Below, piece after piece: positions 1 through 8,596 of a DNA stretch of 64,000 nt; position 1 is the first letter of the stretch, and every line of letters begins with the position of its first letter. The notes beneath the pieces were generated by a model, which was not told the origin of the DNA, searched no databases, and worked only from the letters and a program-made list of their open reading frames with translations. This DNA comes from Duganella sp. CF402 (GTDB taxonomy: Bacteria > Pseudomonadota > Gammaproteobacteria > Burkholderiales > Burkholderiaceae_D), in assembly GCF_900109645.1 (NCBI RefSeq), contig NZ_FOBG01000001.1, positions 2,648,262-2,712,261 of the forward strand. Direction: 5' to 3'. A program made the position numbers and the translations under genes.

Positions 1-1098
1 GTCCACCAGCAGCACTACCTTGCCCTTGAATTCGTCCGGAATCGCGTTCAGCTTCTGGCGCACGGATTTTTTACGCGCAGCCTGGCCCGGCATGATGAAG
101 GTACGGCCGATGTAGCGGTTCTTGATGAAGCCTTCGCGGTATTCCACGTTCAGCGCCAACGCCAGCTGGATCGCCGCAGGACGCGACGAGTCCGGGATCG
201 GCATCACCACGTCGATCTTCATGCCGTTCAGTTCGCGCTTGATTTTCTCGGCCAGGTACTCGCCCATTTTCAGGCGGGTGGCGTACACCGAGGCGCCGTC
301 GATCACCGAGTCAGGACGCGCCAGGTAGACGAACTCGAACACGCATGGATTCAGCGATGGATTGTCGGCGCACTGGCGCGAGTGCAGCTGCTTGTCGTTG
401 TCGATGAACACGGCCTCGCCCGGTGCGATGTCGCGCACGAAGCGGAAGCCCATGCCTTCCAGCGCCACCGATTCCGACGCGATCAGGTATTCCACGCCGT
501 CCGGGCTTTCATTGATGCCCAGGCACAGCGGACGAATACCGAACGGATCGCGGAAGGCCAGCAGGCCGACGCCGGCGATCTGCGCCACGGCAGCGTAGCC
601 GCCGCGTACACGACGGTGCAGCACGGTCACGGCATTGAAGATGGTGTTGGCGTCGATCGAGATGCCGACGGTGGCTTTCTCAATTTCGTGGGCCAGCACG
701 TTCAACAGCACTTCCGAATCGGAGTCGGTGTTGATGTGGCGGCGGTCGTTCTCAAACATTTCCTTCTTCAACTGTTCCCAGTTGGTCAGGTTGCCGTTGT
801 GGGCCAGCGTGATGCCGAACGGCGCGTTGACGTAGAACGGCTGCGCCTCTTCTTCGCTCGACGAGCCGGCGGTCGGGTAGCGGCAGTGGCCGATACCGGA
901 GTTGCCTTGCAGCGTACGCATATTACGGGTACGGAACACGTCGCGCACCAGGCCGTTGGCCTTGTGCATGGCGAACATGCTGCTGTGATTGGTCGCGATA
1001 CCCGCCGCATCCTGACCGCGATGTTGCAACAGCAACAAGGCGTCATACAGCATTTGGTTGACAGGTTGATGGGATACGACGCCGACAATGCCACACAT
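1..1098 (-). CDS. purF: Amidophosphoribosyltransferase, 3' end cut by window edge
   Basis: First committed step of purine synthesis: glutamine plus PRPP gives phosphoribosylamine, in the cytoplasm. The frame opens at an ATG with MCGIVGV, so Cys2 becomes the N-terminal nucleophile of the Ntn glutaminase domain. RGQDAAG, the GHCRYPT stretch and AHNGNLTN are all visible. The phosphoribosyltransferase part begins near residue 250 and is cut at residue 366 just after the VVLLVD start of the PRPP-binding motif. About 140 residues of the usual ~505 lie outside the window. It sits directly downstream of cvpA, the same cvpA-purF order as in E. coli. Confidence 0.95.
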   Translation of the reverse strand, partial: MCGIVGVVSHQPVNQMLYDALLLLQHRGQDAAGIATNHSSMFAMHKANGLVRDVFRTRNMRTLQGNSGIGHCRYPTAGSSSEEEAQPFYVNAPFGITLAHNGNLTNWEQLKKEMFENDRRHINTDSDSEVLLNVLAHEIEKATVGISIDANTIFNAVTVLHRRVRGGYAAVAQIAGVGLLAFRDPFGIRPLCLGINESPDGVEYLIASESVALEGMGFRFVRDIAPGEAVFIDNDKQLHSRQCADNPSLNPCVFEFVYLARPDSVIDGASVYATRLKMGEYLAEKIKRELNGMKIDVVMPIPDSSRPAAIQLALALNVEYREGFIKNRYIGRTFIMPGQAARKKSVRQKLNAIPDEFKGKVVLLVD

Positions 1099-1136
1099 GA
1101 TGGTGCTCCTGGACAGGTACTACAGATTTAACGAAT

Positions 1137-1625
1137 TCAAAAATTCACATGCTGCGCCATCGCAGCGGGAAGATACTGCTTGACCATGCGGGCACCCTGC
1201 TCCGCGTATGGACTCAAGACCGCATGCTTCCAAAAATCCTGCTTGGGCAGCGACGTCATCCCGCTCAAGATGACGGCTGCCAACACAATTACAAGCCCGC
1301 GCGCGACGCCGAACACGGCGCCCAGCGCGCGGTCGATGAAGCTCAGGCCGCCCGCGTCGAGCAAGGCGTCCAGCGCCAGCGACAACAGGCCCATTAAAAT
1401 CCGCGCACCGATGAACAGTGCGATAAAGGCAACGATCAGGCGCAGCACTTCGCCCGGGATCACCGCCGGCAGCATCTGCGCCAGCGCCGCCGCGTAGGCG
1501 TTGGCGACCACGAAGGCGATCACCCAGCCCAGCACCGACAGCACTTCCTTCACCAACCCGCGCACCACGCCGATGATGACCGACGTGACCAGCACGAAAA
1601 TGACCAGATAATCGAAGATCGTCAC
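1137..1625 (-). CDS. cvpA: CvpA family inner-membrane protein
   Basis: 162 residues starting at GTG (MTIFDYLVIFVL). Four hydrophobic segments are visible at about residues 5-25, 28-50, 60-85 and 100-122, as in CvpA (colicin V production protein family). Its position between a dedD-type SPOR gene and purF is the classical arrangement. The family is linked to envelope integrity, but its molecular function is not settled. Upstream is the SPOR gene with only 23 bases between them, so the two are probably co-transcribed. Confidence 0.9.
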   Translation of the reverse strand: MTIFDYLVIFVLVTSVIIGVVRGLVKEVLSVLGWVIAFVVANAYAAALAQMLPAVIPGEVLRLIVAFIALFIGARILMGLLSLALDALLDAGGLSFIDRALGAVFGVARGLVIVLAAVILSGMTSLPKQDFWKHAVLSPYAEQGARMVKQYLPAAMAQHVNF

Positions 1626-1648
1626 TTTAGTTCAAGTCTCGCGGCGGC

Positions 1649-2608
1649 TCAGACGGTTTCGATGCGGCCTTCAAGGCCCATGCTGCTCAGCTTGGCCTTC
1701 ACCTTTTCGGCCTCTTCCTTGCTGCTGAACGGCCCCACGCGCACGCGCGTCACGCCCGACGGCGTTTTCTGCGTGTAGGCATTGATGCCGGCATTTTTCA
1801 GTTTGGTGCGCAATTCATCGGCCTTGGCCTGGTCGCTCAGGGCCGCCACTTGCAGCACGAACTTCTCGGCCGACGCGGCTGGTTTGCCTTCCAGGATGGC
1901 CAGTGCGCGCGCGTCTTCATTCTTGGCCGCAGGCTTGGTCTCGGCCGGCTTGGCGCTCTCGGCCGCCTTGGCCTTGGCCTCCTTAGCCTCGGCCAGCTTG
2001 CGTTCGGTTTCCTGTTTTTCAGCTTTGAGCTTGGCTTCGGCCTTGGCCTCGGCTTGCTTGCGTTCCAGTTCAGCCTTGTAGTCGGCTTCCTGGCGCGCTT
2101 TGATCTCGCGCTCGGCCTGGGCCTTGGCCTGCTGTTCGGCGCGGGCTTCGGCTTTCGCCTTGGTGTCGGCATCCGGCTTGGCCGCAGGCTTCACGTCTTC
2201 GACGATTTCTTCCCGGCTGTCCAGCGCGGCGGCGGCAGCTACCGGCGCAGCAGGCGCAGGCGCAGGCACGGTCTCGGACGGCTTGTCCTTGGATGGGATT
2301 TTGATTTCAATGTCGGACGACAGCGGCTTGGGCTCGGAATCGAGCACCATCGGCAGGCCCACGGCCACGGCCAGCGCCAGCGCAATGGCGCCGACCAGAC
2401 GGCGGCGTGCACGTTTCTTTTCCGGCAACACGGCATCGTCTTCATCACGCTCGCGCGTGCGGCGCTTGGTGGCGCCGCCGTCAGCCGACGAGGCGCGCTT
2501 GGAGCGGGCGCGTTCGGTCGCCGCCCGGTCATCTGCGCTGGTATAAAAACCGCTGTCTTGACCTGCGGTGTCTTGCTTGTTTTTACCGAGTTTCGAGAAC
2601 AAGCCCAT
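1649..2608 (-). CDS. dedD: DedD-like SPOR-domain membrane protein
   Basis: 319 residues from the ATG of MGLFSKLGKNK. I chose this start because it follows the folC stop by 22 bases with an AGGA-type ribosome site; the longer frame would run into folC. There is a basic cytoplasmic N-terminus, one membrane segment at about residues 73-92 (RRRLVGAIALALAVAVGLPM), a long charged Ala/Lys/Glu coiled linker at about 130-235, and a C-terminal SPOR domain starting at EKFVLQVAAL. SPOR domains bind denuded septal peptidoglycan, so a role in cell division is likely. The linker is low complexity and probably variable between species. Confidence 0.88.
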   Translation of the reverse strand: MGLFSKLGKNKQDTAGQDSGFYTSADDRAATERARSKRASSADGGATKRRTRERDEDDAVLPEKKRARRRLVGAIALALAVAVGLPMVLDSEPKPLSSDIEIKIPSKDKPSETVPAPAPAAPVAAAAALDSREEIVEDVKPAAKPDADTKAKAEARAEQQAKAQAEREIKARQEADYKAELERKQAEAKAEAKLKAEKQETERKLAEAKEAKAKAAESAKPAETKPAAKNEDARALAILEGKPAASAEKFVLQVAALSDQAKADELRTKLKNAGINAYTQKTPSGVTRVRVGPFSSKEEAEKVKAKLSSMGLEGRIETV

Positions 2609-2630
2609 GCGTGATTTCAGTCCTGTGCGT

Positions 2631-3920
2631 TCAATGGAGTGAGGATTTTCGCGCCGCCATGACACCGGCAACGGTCAGGAAAGATCCAAAGACCACAATT
2701 CTATCATCCTCACCGGCCCGGCTGACGGCATTTGCATATGCAGCACCCGGATCGTCGAACACATTGATGGTGCGCTCGTCGCGTTCCGGCTGCACCAATT
2801 GCACCTTGGCGGCCAGTTCCGAGGCGCTCGCCGAGCGCGGCGACGGCAGCGTGGCCAGGCACCAGTGGTCGATATGCTCGGACATGGCGGCGATCACGCC
2901 GTCGATATCCTTGTCGTGCATGGAACCGAACACGGCGTAGGTGTAGCGGTGGAAGCCCATGTTGCCGAGGTTCTGGTTCAGGGCGGCGGCGGCGTGCGGA
3001 TTGTGCGCCACGTCGAAGATGGTGGTCGGACGGCCCGGCAGCACCTGGAAGCGGCCCGGCAGCTCGACGGTGACGAGGCCGGTGCGCACTTCCTGCGCGC
3101 CCACCGGCAGCACCAGCTTCAGGGCCTCCAGCGCGGCCAGGGCGGCGCAGGCGTTCAGGATCTGATTGGCGCCGCGCAGGCTTGGGTAGGCCAGCGAATT
3201 ACGGCGCTGGCCGCGGCCGCCGTAGCTCCACTGCTGCTTGTCGCCCGAGTAGTTGAAATCGCGGCCCATCAGCCACAGGTCGGCGCCGATGGCTTCGGCG
3301 TGGTCGATCAGGGCTTGCGGCGGCACCGGGTCGGAGCAGATCGCGGTCCTGCCGGCGCGGAAGATGCCGGCCTTCTCGAAGCCGATCTTCTCGCGCGTGT
3401 CGCCGAGGTAGTCGGTGTGGTCGATATCGACGCTGGTGACGATGGAAACGTCGGCGTCGATGATATTGACCGCATCCAGGCGGCCGCCGAGGCCCACTTC
3501 CAGGATGACCACGTCCATGCCGGCTTCCGACAGCAGCTTCATGATGGCCAGCGTGGTGAATTCAAAGTAGGTCAGCGAGGTATCGCCACGGGCGGCTTCC
3601 ACCGCGTTGAAGGCGGCCACCAGCGTTTCGTCGCTGGCCATGTCGCCGTTGATGCGGGCGCGCTCGTTGAAATCGAGGAAGTGCGGCTTGATGTACAGGC
3701 CGACCTTGTAGCCGGCGCGCATCAGCACAGATTCCAGCATGGCGCAGGTCGAACCCTTGCCGTTGGTGCCGGCCACCATGATGGTCGGGCAGCTAAAGCT
3801 CAGCTGCAGGCGTTCCTTGACGGCCAGAACGCGGTCCAGGCCCATGTTGATGACGGTTTCGGCATGGCGCGATTCAAGCAGCGCAAGCCAGGCGGGCAAA
3901 GTAGTTGGGAGGTTCGACAT
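2631..3920 (-). CDS. folC: Bifunctional folylpolyglutamate/dihydrofolate synthase
   Basis: 429 residues, the usual length for the bifunctional FolC. It adds glutamate to dihydropteroate or tetrahydrofolate using ATP, in the cytoplasm. The Mur-ligase-type P-loop is GTNGKGST at about residues 52-59, and GLGGRLDAVN and the C-terminal-domain motif DVAHNPHA are present. It follows accD and precedes dedD and cvpA in one direction. A strong hairpin lies in the accD-folC gap, so expression of this distal part may be reduced relative to accD. Confidence 0.95.
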   Translation of the reverse strand: MSNLPTTLPAWLALLESRHAETVINMGLDRVLAVKERLQLSFSCPTIMVAGTNGKGSTCAMLESVLMRAGYKVGLYIKPHFLDFNERARINGDMASDETLVAAFNAVEAARGDTSLTYFEFTTLAIMKLLSEAGMDVVILEVGLGGRLDAVNIIDADVSIVTSVDIDHTDYLGDTREKIGFEKAGIFRAGRTAICSDPVPPQALIDHAEAIGADLWLMGRDFNYSGDKQQWSYGGRGQRRNSLAYPSLRGANQILNACAALAALEALKLVLPVGAQEVRTGLVTVELPGRFQVLPGRPTTIFDVAHNPHAAAALNQNLGNMGFHRYTYAVFGSMHDKDIDGVIAAMSEHIDHWCLATLPSPRSASASELAAKVQLVQPERDERTINVFDDPGAAYANAVSRAGEDDRIVVFGSFLTVAGVMAARKSSLH

Positions 3921-3941
3921 GATGGTGACTCAGAAATGAAA

Positions 3942-3979
3942 ACGGCGCGCAGGCCGGATGATATCCGATTGCGCGCCGT
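3942..3979 (-). terminator. Hairpin between accD and folC, possible partial terminator
   Basis: A perfect 10-bp inverted repeat (ACGGCGCGCA / TGCGCGCCGT) encloses a second 5-bp pair (CGGAT / ATCCG). Read on the minus strand it is followed by TTTTC. The T run is short, so it could be an attenuating terminator or an RNA-stability hairpin, not necessarily a full stop. Confidence 0.5.
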
Positions 3980-4001
3980 AGCGTGAGAGCGTCGCCCGTT
4001 T

Positions 4002-4874
4002 TTAGGCGAGCACTTCCACTGGTTGATTCTGCAACAGTGCCAGCAGGCGGGCGATTTCTTCGCGCATCTTGCGGCGGTCGACGATCATGTCGACGGCGCC
4101 CTTCTGCACCAGGAACTCGGCGCGCTGGAAGCCTTCCGGCAGCTTTTCGCGCACGGTGTTCTCGATCACGCGCGGGCCGGCGAAGCCGATCAGGGCCTTC
4201 GGCTCAGCGATCACCACGTCGCCCATGAAGGCGAACGAAGCGGACACGCCGCCCATCGTCGGGTCGGTCAGCACGCTGATGAATGGCAGCTTTTTGTCCG
4301 ACAGCTTGGTCAGCATGGCGGTGGTCTTGGCCATCTGCATCAGCGACAGCAGGCCCTCTTGCATACGGGCGCCGCCGGTGGCGGTGATGCAAATGAACGG
4401 CACCTTCTGCTCCAGCGCCACTTGCGCGCCGCGCACGAAGCGCTCGCCGACCACGGAGCCCATCGAGCCGCCCATGAATTCGAATTCGAAGCACGCCACC
4501 ACGGCCGGCAGGCTCATGATGGAGCCGCCCATCACGATCAGCGCATCGGTTTCACCGGTGGCTTCCATCGCTTGCTTCAGGCGGTCTGGGTATTTCTTGC
4601 TGTCTTTGAACTTCAGCGTGTCGACCGGCAGGGTGTCCATGCCGATTTCATAACGGCCGCCGGCGTCGAACAGGCTGTCGAGGCGCTCACGGGCGCGGAT
4701 GCGCATATGGTGATCGCACTTCGGGCAAACGTGCAGGTTCGACTCCAGGTCGGTGCGGTACAGCACGGCTTCGCACGATGGGCATTTGACCCACAGGCCT
4801 TCCGGCATGGTCTTGCGGGCGCCCGCGTCCGAACGCTGGATACGTGGGGGCAGCAGTTTTTCCAACCAACTCAT
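4002..4874 (-). CDS. accD: Acetyl-CoA carboxylase carboxyltransferase subunit beta
   Basis: 290 residues, typical AccD size. With AccA it transfers the carboxyl group from carboxybiotin to acetyl-CoA, making malonyl-CoA. The N-terminal zinc ribbon is visible as CPSC and CPKC pairs at about residues 33-55, followed by the crotonase-like carboxyltransferase domain with [10 protein letters not shown] and GGARMQEG. The ATG has an AAGGAG site eight bases upstream. accD-folC downstream of trpA is the conserved proteobacterial order. Confidence 0.96.
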   Translation of the reverse strand: MSWLEKLLPPRIQRSDAGARKTMPEGLWVKCPSCEAVLYRTDLESNLHVCPKCDHHMRIRARERLDSLFDAGGRYEIGMDTLPVDTLKFKDSKKYPDRLKQAMEATGETDALIVMGGSIMSLPAVVACFEFEFMGGSMGSVVGERFVRGAQVALEQKVPFICITATGGARMQEGLLSLMQMAKTTAMLTKLSDKKLPFISVLTDPTMGGVSASFAFMGDVVIAEPKALIGFAGPRVIENTVREKLPEGFQRAEFLVQKGAVDMIVDRRKMREEIARLLALLQNQPVEVLA

Positions 4875-5032
4875 AAATTCTCCTTGCAGCTAATTCTTGG
4901 GCCGAAGTGTAGCCGTTTCTGGCCCCCCTGTCGAACTTTAGAGGAAATCCACTACTTAACGGACAATATTTCAAGAAAACCAAGCTTGGAGATTTTACCA
5001 GAGGCGCCTGCCGACGCCCCTGGGCAGAACCA

Positions 5033-5830
5033 TCAGGCGTCGAGGGCGGCGCGGATCGAGGTGGTGAAGGCCTGGACGGCGGCGACCGCCTTATCTTTGC
5101 CGGCGGTTTCGATTTCCTGGATGATGCGGCTGCCGATCACCACCGCATCGGCCACTTCAGCCACGGCGCGCGCGGTGGCGCCGTCGCGGATGCCGAAGCC
5201 CACGCCGACCGGCAGTTTCACGTGCTTGCGGATCGCTTGCAGACGGTTCGCCACATCTGCCACATCGATATTGCCGGCGCCGGTCACGCCTTTCAGCGAG
5301 ACGTAGTAGCTGAAGCCGCCGCCGACCTTGGCCACCTGCTCGATACGTTTTTCGGTCGAGGTCGGGGCCAGCAGGAAGATCAGGTCCAGCTCGGCCGCGC
5401 GCATGGCAGCGGCGAACTCTTCACACTCTTCCGGCGGGTAATCCACCACGATGGCGCCGTCCGCCCCCACCGCCACCGACTGCTCGATAAAGGCTTTCGG
5501 GCCGATGCGCTCGATCGGATTGGCGTAGCCCATCAGCACCACTGGCGTGGTCTGGTTGGTCTTGCGGAACTCGGCGACGTAGTTAAACACGTCCTGGATA
5601 CCGACGCCATTGGCCAGCGCGCGTTCGCAGGCGCGCTGGATGACCGGGCCTTCAGCCATTGGGTCCGAGAACGGCACGCCCAGTTCAAGGATATCGGCGC
5701 CGCCCGCCACGAGGGCGTGCATCAGCGGCACAGTCAGTTCCGGGGCCGGATCGCCGGCGGTAATGAAAGTAACGAGCGCGGTTTTGTTTTGCGCTTTCAA
5801 AGCGCTGAAGGTTGCTGCAATTTTGGACAT
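5033..5830 (-). CDS. trpA: Tryptophan synthase alpha chain
   Basis: 265 residues. It cleaves indole-3-glycerol phosphate to indole and glyceraldehyde 3-phosphate and passes indole to TrpB. The catalytic glutamate lies in [16 protein letters not shown] and the phosphate-binding end of the barrel in GVGFGI. It begins 10 bases after trpB, consistent with translation of an alpha2-beta2 complex from one message. Confidence 0.96.
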   Translation of the reverse strand: MSKIAATFSALKAQNKTALVTFITAGDPAPELTVPLMHALVAGGADILELGVPFSDPMAEGPVIQRACERALANGVGIQDVFNYVAEFRKTNQTTPVVLMGYANPIERIGPKAFIEQSVAVGADGAIVVDYPPEECEEFAAAMRAAELDLIFLLAPTSTEKRIEQVAKVGGGFSYYVSLKGVTGAGNIDVADVANRLQAIRKHVKLPVGVGFGIRDGATARAVAEVADAVVIGSRIIQEIETAGKDKAVAAVQAFTTSIRAALDA

Positions 5831-5840
5831 GTCGGTTTCC

Positions 5841-7061
5841 TTAGTTGAAGTTCAGACCCATACGCTCTGCGACCGTATGCATGTCCTTGTCACCCCGGCC
5901 CGACAGGTTGGCCAATACAATTTTGTCCTTCGGCAGCGTAGCCGCCAGCTTGGCCGCGTAGGCCAGCGCGTGCGACGACTCCAGCGCAGGAATGATGCCT
6001 TCGATGTGGCAGGAGTCGTGGAAGGCCTTCAGCGCTTCCTCGTCCGTGATCGAGACGTACTCGGCACGGCCGCTATCCTTCAGGTAGGCGTGTTCTGGAC
6101 CGACGCCCGGATAATCGAGGCCTGCCGACACCGAATGGGTCTCGATGATCTGGCCGTTCTGATCTTGCAGCAGATAGGTGCGATTGCCGTGCAGGACGCC
6201 CGGATAGCCCTTGGTCAGCGAGGCCGCGTGCTTGTCGCCGTCCAGGCCCTCGCCCGCCGCTTCCACGCCAATCAGCTTGACGCCTTTCTGGTCGATGTAC
6301 GGGTAGAAGATCCCCATCGCATTCGAACCGCCGCCGATGCACGCCACCACGTAGTCGGGCTGGCGGCCGGTCATTTCCGGCATCTGCACCAGGCATTCCT
6401 CGCCGATCACCGACTGGAAGTCGCGCACCAGCATCGGGTACGGGTGCGGACCGGCCACGGTGCCGATGATGTAGAAGGTGTTTTCAATGTTGGTGACCCA
6501 GTCGCGCATGGCTTCGTTGAGCGCATCCTTCAGCGTCTTGGAGCCTGACTCCACCGGCACCACGGTCGCGCCCAGCAGCTTCATGCGATACACGTTCTGC
6601 GCCTGGCGCTTGACGTCCTCGCTGCCCATGTACACCACGCATTCGAGGCCGAAGCGGGCGCAGATGGTGGCCGTGGCCACGCCGTGCTGGCCAGCGCCGG
6701 TCTCGGCGATGATGCGCGGCTTGCCCATGCGCTTGGCCAGCAAAGCCTGGCCGATCACGTTGTTGATCTTGTGGGCGCCGGTGTGATTCAGGTCTTCGCG
6801 CTTGAAGTAAATCTGCGCGCCGCCGGCGATTTCAGACCAGCGCTTGGCATGGTAGATCGGCGACGGACGGCCGACGAAATGCTTGAGTTCGTAGCGGAAT
6901 TCCTCGAGGAACTCGGGGTCCTTGCTGTACCTGGCGTAGGCTTCGTTGAGCTCGGCCAGGGCGTAGGTCAGGGTTTCGGCGACGAAGCTGCCGCCGTAAG
7001 GGCCAAAGTGACCTTTGGCATCAGGGAATTCGTAGTCTTTAGCGTGGAACAGCGCTTTCAT
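5841..7061 (-). CDS. trpB: Tryptophan synthase beta chain
   Basis: 406 residues from the ATG of [14 protein letters not shown]. The longer open frame upstream lies inside trpF and was rejected. This PLP enzyme joins indole and serine to give tryptophan. The PLP lysine is in HTGAHKINN, and GGGSNAMG binds the cofactor phosphate. The start lies 23 bases inside the end of trpF, so the two are translationally coupled. Confidence 0.96.
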   Translation of the reverse strand: MKALFHAKDYEFPDAKGHFGPYGGSFVAETLTYALAELNEAYARYSKDPEFLEEFRYELKHFVGRPSPIYHAKRWSEIAGGAQIYFKREDLNHTGAHKINNVIGQALLAKRMGKPRIIAETGAGQHGVATATICARFGLECVVYMGSEDVKRQAQNVYRMKLLGATVVPVESGSKTLKDALNEAMRDWVTNIENTFYIIGTVAGPHPYPMLVRDFQSVIGEECLVQMPEMTGRQPDYVVACIGGGSNAMGIFYPYIDQKGVKLIGVEAAGEGLDGDKHAASLTKGYPGVLHGNRTYLLQDQNGQIIETHSVSAGLDYPGVGPEHAYLKDSGRAEYVSITDEEALKAFHDSCHIEGIIPALESSHALAYAAKLAATLPKDKIVLANLSGRGDKDMHTVAERMGLNFN

Positions 7062-7734
7062 GATGGGTTTCGCTTTCGATAAGAGTATCTCCCGCGCGCA
7101 CCGCAGCGACAAAGTCGGCGATCTTGCGCGCGTCCTTGATCCCCTTGGACGCTTCGACACCAGAGCTGATATCGACCGCGTAGGGGCGTACACCGGCCAC
7201 CGCGTCAGTCGCGTTGTGTACGCTCAAGCCACCACTTAAAACGACCCGAGGCGCGAGATCTTTTGGAATGAGAGACCAATCAAAACCCTTTCCTGCGCCA
7301 CCGTAGGCGTCCACGTAAGTATCCAGCAACAGGCTGGTGAACAATGGACTGGCGGCGCGGTTTGCCTGCTCGTATTCTAGCAGTTCATCCGGGCGCGTGT
7401 CAGGTTTGACGCGGAACACTTTCATGTACTGGCGTCCGGCGGCGGCGGCAATGGCCGCGCCCTGCTCGACCGTTTCATCGCCATGCAGTTGCAATAATGA
7501 CAGCGGCGCGATCTTCACGGCCGCCGCCACTTCTTCCGGCGAGGCGTTGACGAACAGGCCGACGGTGGCGATAAACGGCGGCACGCTGCGGATCAATTCA
7601 GCGGCGCGCTCGGGCGTGACGTAGCGCGGGCTCTTCGGATAGAACACGAACCCGATCGCATCCGCGCCAGAGGCCACCACGGCTTGCACGTCTTCCTCGC
7701 GGGTCAGGCCGCAAATCTTGATACGGGTACGCAT
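7039..7734 (-). CDS. trpF: Phosphoribosylanthranilate isomerase
   Basis: 231 residues from the second ATG ([13 protein letters not shown]). The AAAGG ribosome site is well spaced from this ATG but almost touches the ATG two codons earlier (7740). It is a TIM-barrel enzyme for the third step from anthranilate to tryptophan. KICGLTR holds the catalytic cysteine, and [11 protein letters not shown] and LSGGLSVHN are present. Its 3' end overlaps trpB. trpF-trpB-trpA without trpC/D/G/E is the usual split layout in betaproteobacteria. Confidence 0.94.
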   Translation of the reverse strand: MRTRIKICGLTREEDVQAVVASGADAIGFVFYPKSPRYVTPERAAELIRSVPPFIATVGLFVNASPEEVAAAVKIAPLSLLQLHGDETVEQGAAIAAAAGRQYMKVFRVKPDTRPDELLEYEQANRAASPLFTSLLLDTYVDAYGGAGKGFDWSLIPKDLAPRVVLSGGLSVHNATDAVAGVRPYAVDISSGVEASKGIKDARKIADFVAAVRAGDTLIESETHHESAVPR

Positions 7735-7743
7735 GCTCATCCT

Positions 7744-8547
7744 TTAAAACCACGGCAGCTGGCTGGAGGTTTCCTGCGGCAGCGCCCACTTTTCATCGTA
7801 ATCGATTTTGGCCAGGTACAACCCGTCCGGCATGAAGGTCGGCGCGGCGATCTGGCGGTTTTTCGCCGCCAGCAGTTCGCCCATCCACGTGACATCCTCG
7901 CGCCCCTGGCCGATGTAGACCAGCGACCCCACCAGATTGCGCACCATGTGGTGCAGGAAGGCGCTGGCCTTCAACGTGAAGATGATCAGGTCGCCCTGGC
8001 GGCGGATCTGGATGTCGTGCATCAGCTTGACCGGCGACTTGGCCTGGCAATGCGCCGCGCGGAAGGTGGTGAAGTCGTGCTCGCCGATCAGCGCCCTGGC
8101 CGCTTCCTGCATGCGCTCGACATCCAGCGCGTGATGGTAGAAACCGGCACGGCCATTCAGCAGCGGCGAGCGCACCTGATGGTTGTACAGCACGTAGTGA
8201 TAGGTGCGTGCGCGGGCGCTGAAGCGGGCGTGGAAGAAGTTCTCTTCGGCCGGATCGCCGTCCAGCTCCTTGGCCCAGCGCACGCCGATCGACGGCGGCA
8301 GGAAGGCATTCACGCCGCGCACCCAGGCATGCGGCAGGCGATTCAAGTCGGTGTCGAAATGGACGATCTGCTCGGAGGCGTGCACGCCGGCGTCGGTGCG
8401 GCCGGCGCAGGTGGTGGCCAGCGGCACGGTGGCGAATTCCAGCAGCGCCTGTTCCAGCTTGTCCTGCACGGTCAAGCCGTGGTCCTGCTTCTGGTAACCG
8501 TGCCAGGCCTGGCCGTCGTACTGCAGCCCGATTGCGATCCGTTTCAC
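7744..8547 (-). CDS. truA: tRNA pseudouridine(38-40) synthase
   Basis: 267 residues from a GTG (MKRIAIGLQYDG), which matches the family N-terminus better than a TTG five codons upstream. It isomerises uridines 38-40 in the anticodon arm of tRNAs. The catalytic aspartate is in AGRTDAGVHA, and FHARFSARARTYHY and FLHHMVRN are typical. It lies between fimV and trpF, separated from trpF by only a few bases. Confidence 0.94.
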   Translation of the reverse strand: MKRIAIGLQYDGQAWHGYQKQDHGLTVQDKLEQALLEFATVPLATTCAGRTDAGVHASEQIVHFDTDLNRLPHAWVRGVNAFLPPSIGVRWAKELDGDPAEENFFHARFSARARTYHYVLYNHQVRSPLLNGRAGFYHHALDVERMQEAARALIGEHDFTTFRAAHCQAKSPVKLMHDIQIRRQGDLIIFTLKASAFLHHMVRNLVGSLVYIGQGREDVTWMGELLAAKNRQIAAPTFMPDGLYLAKIDYDEKWALPQETSSQLPWF

Positions 8548-8596
8548 TACTGCCCAATCCAAAAGTCTGAATCAGCCATTATATAACGGCGCGCTT

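Noticed and set aside
7735..8596. Trp leader peptide or attenuator
   Set aside because: No Trp-codon run or mutually exclusive hairpins; trpF follows truA directly.
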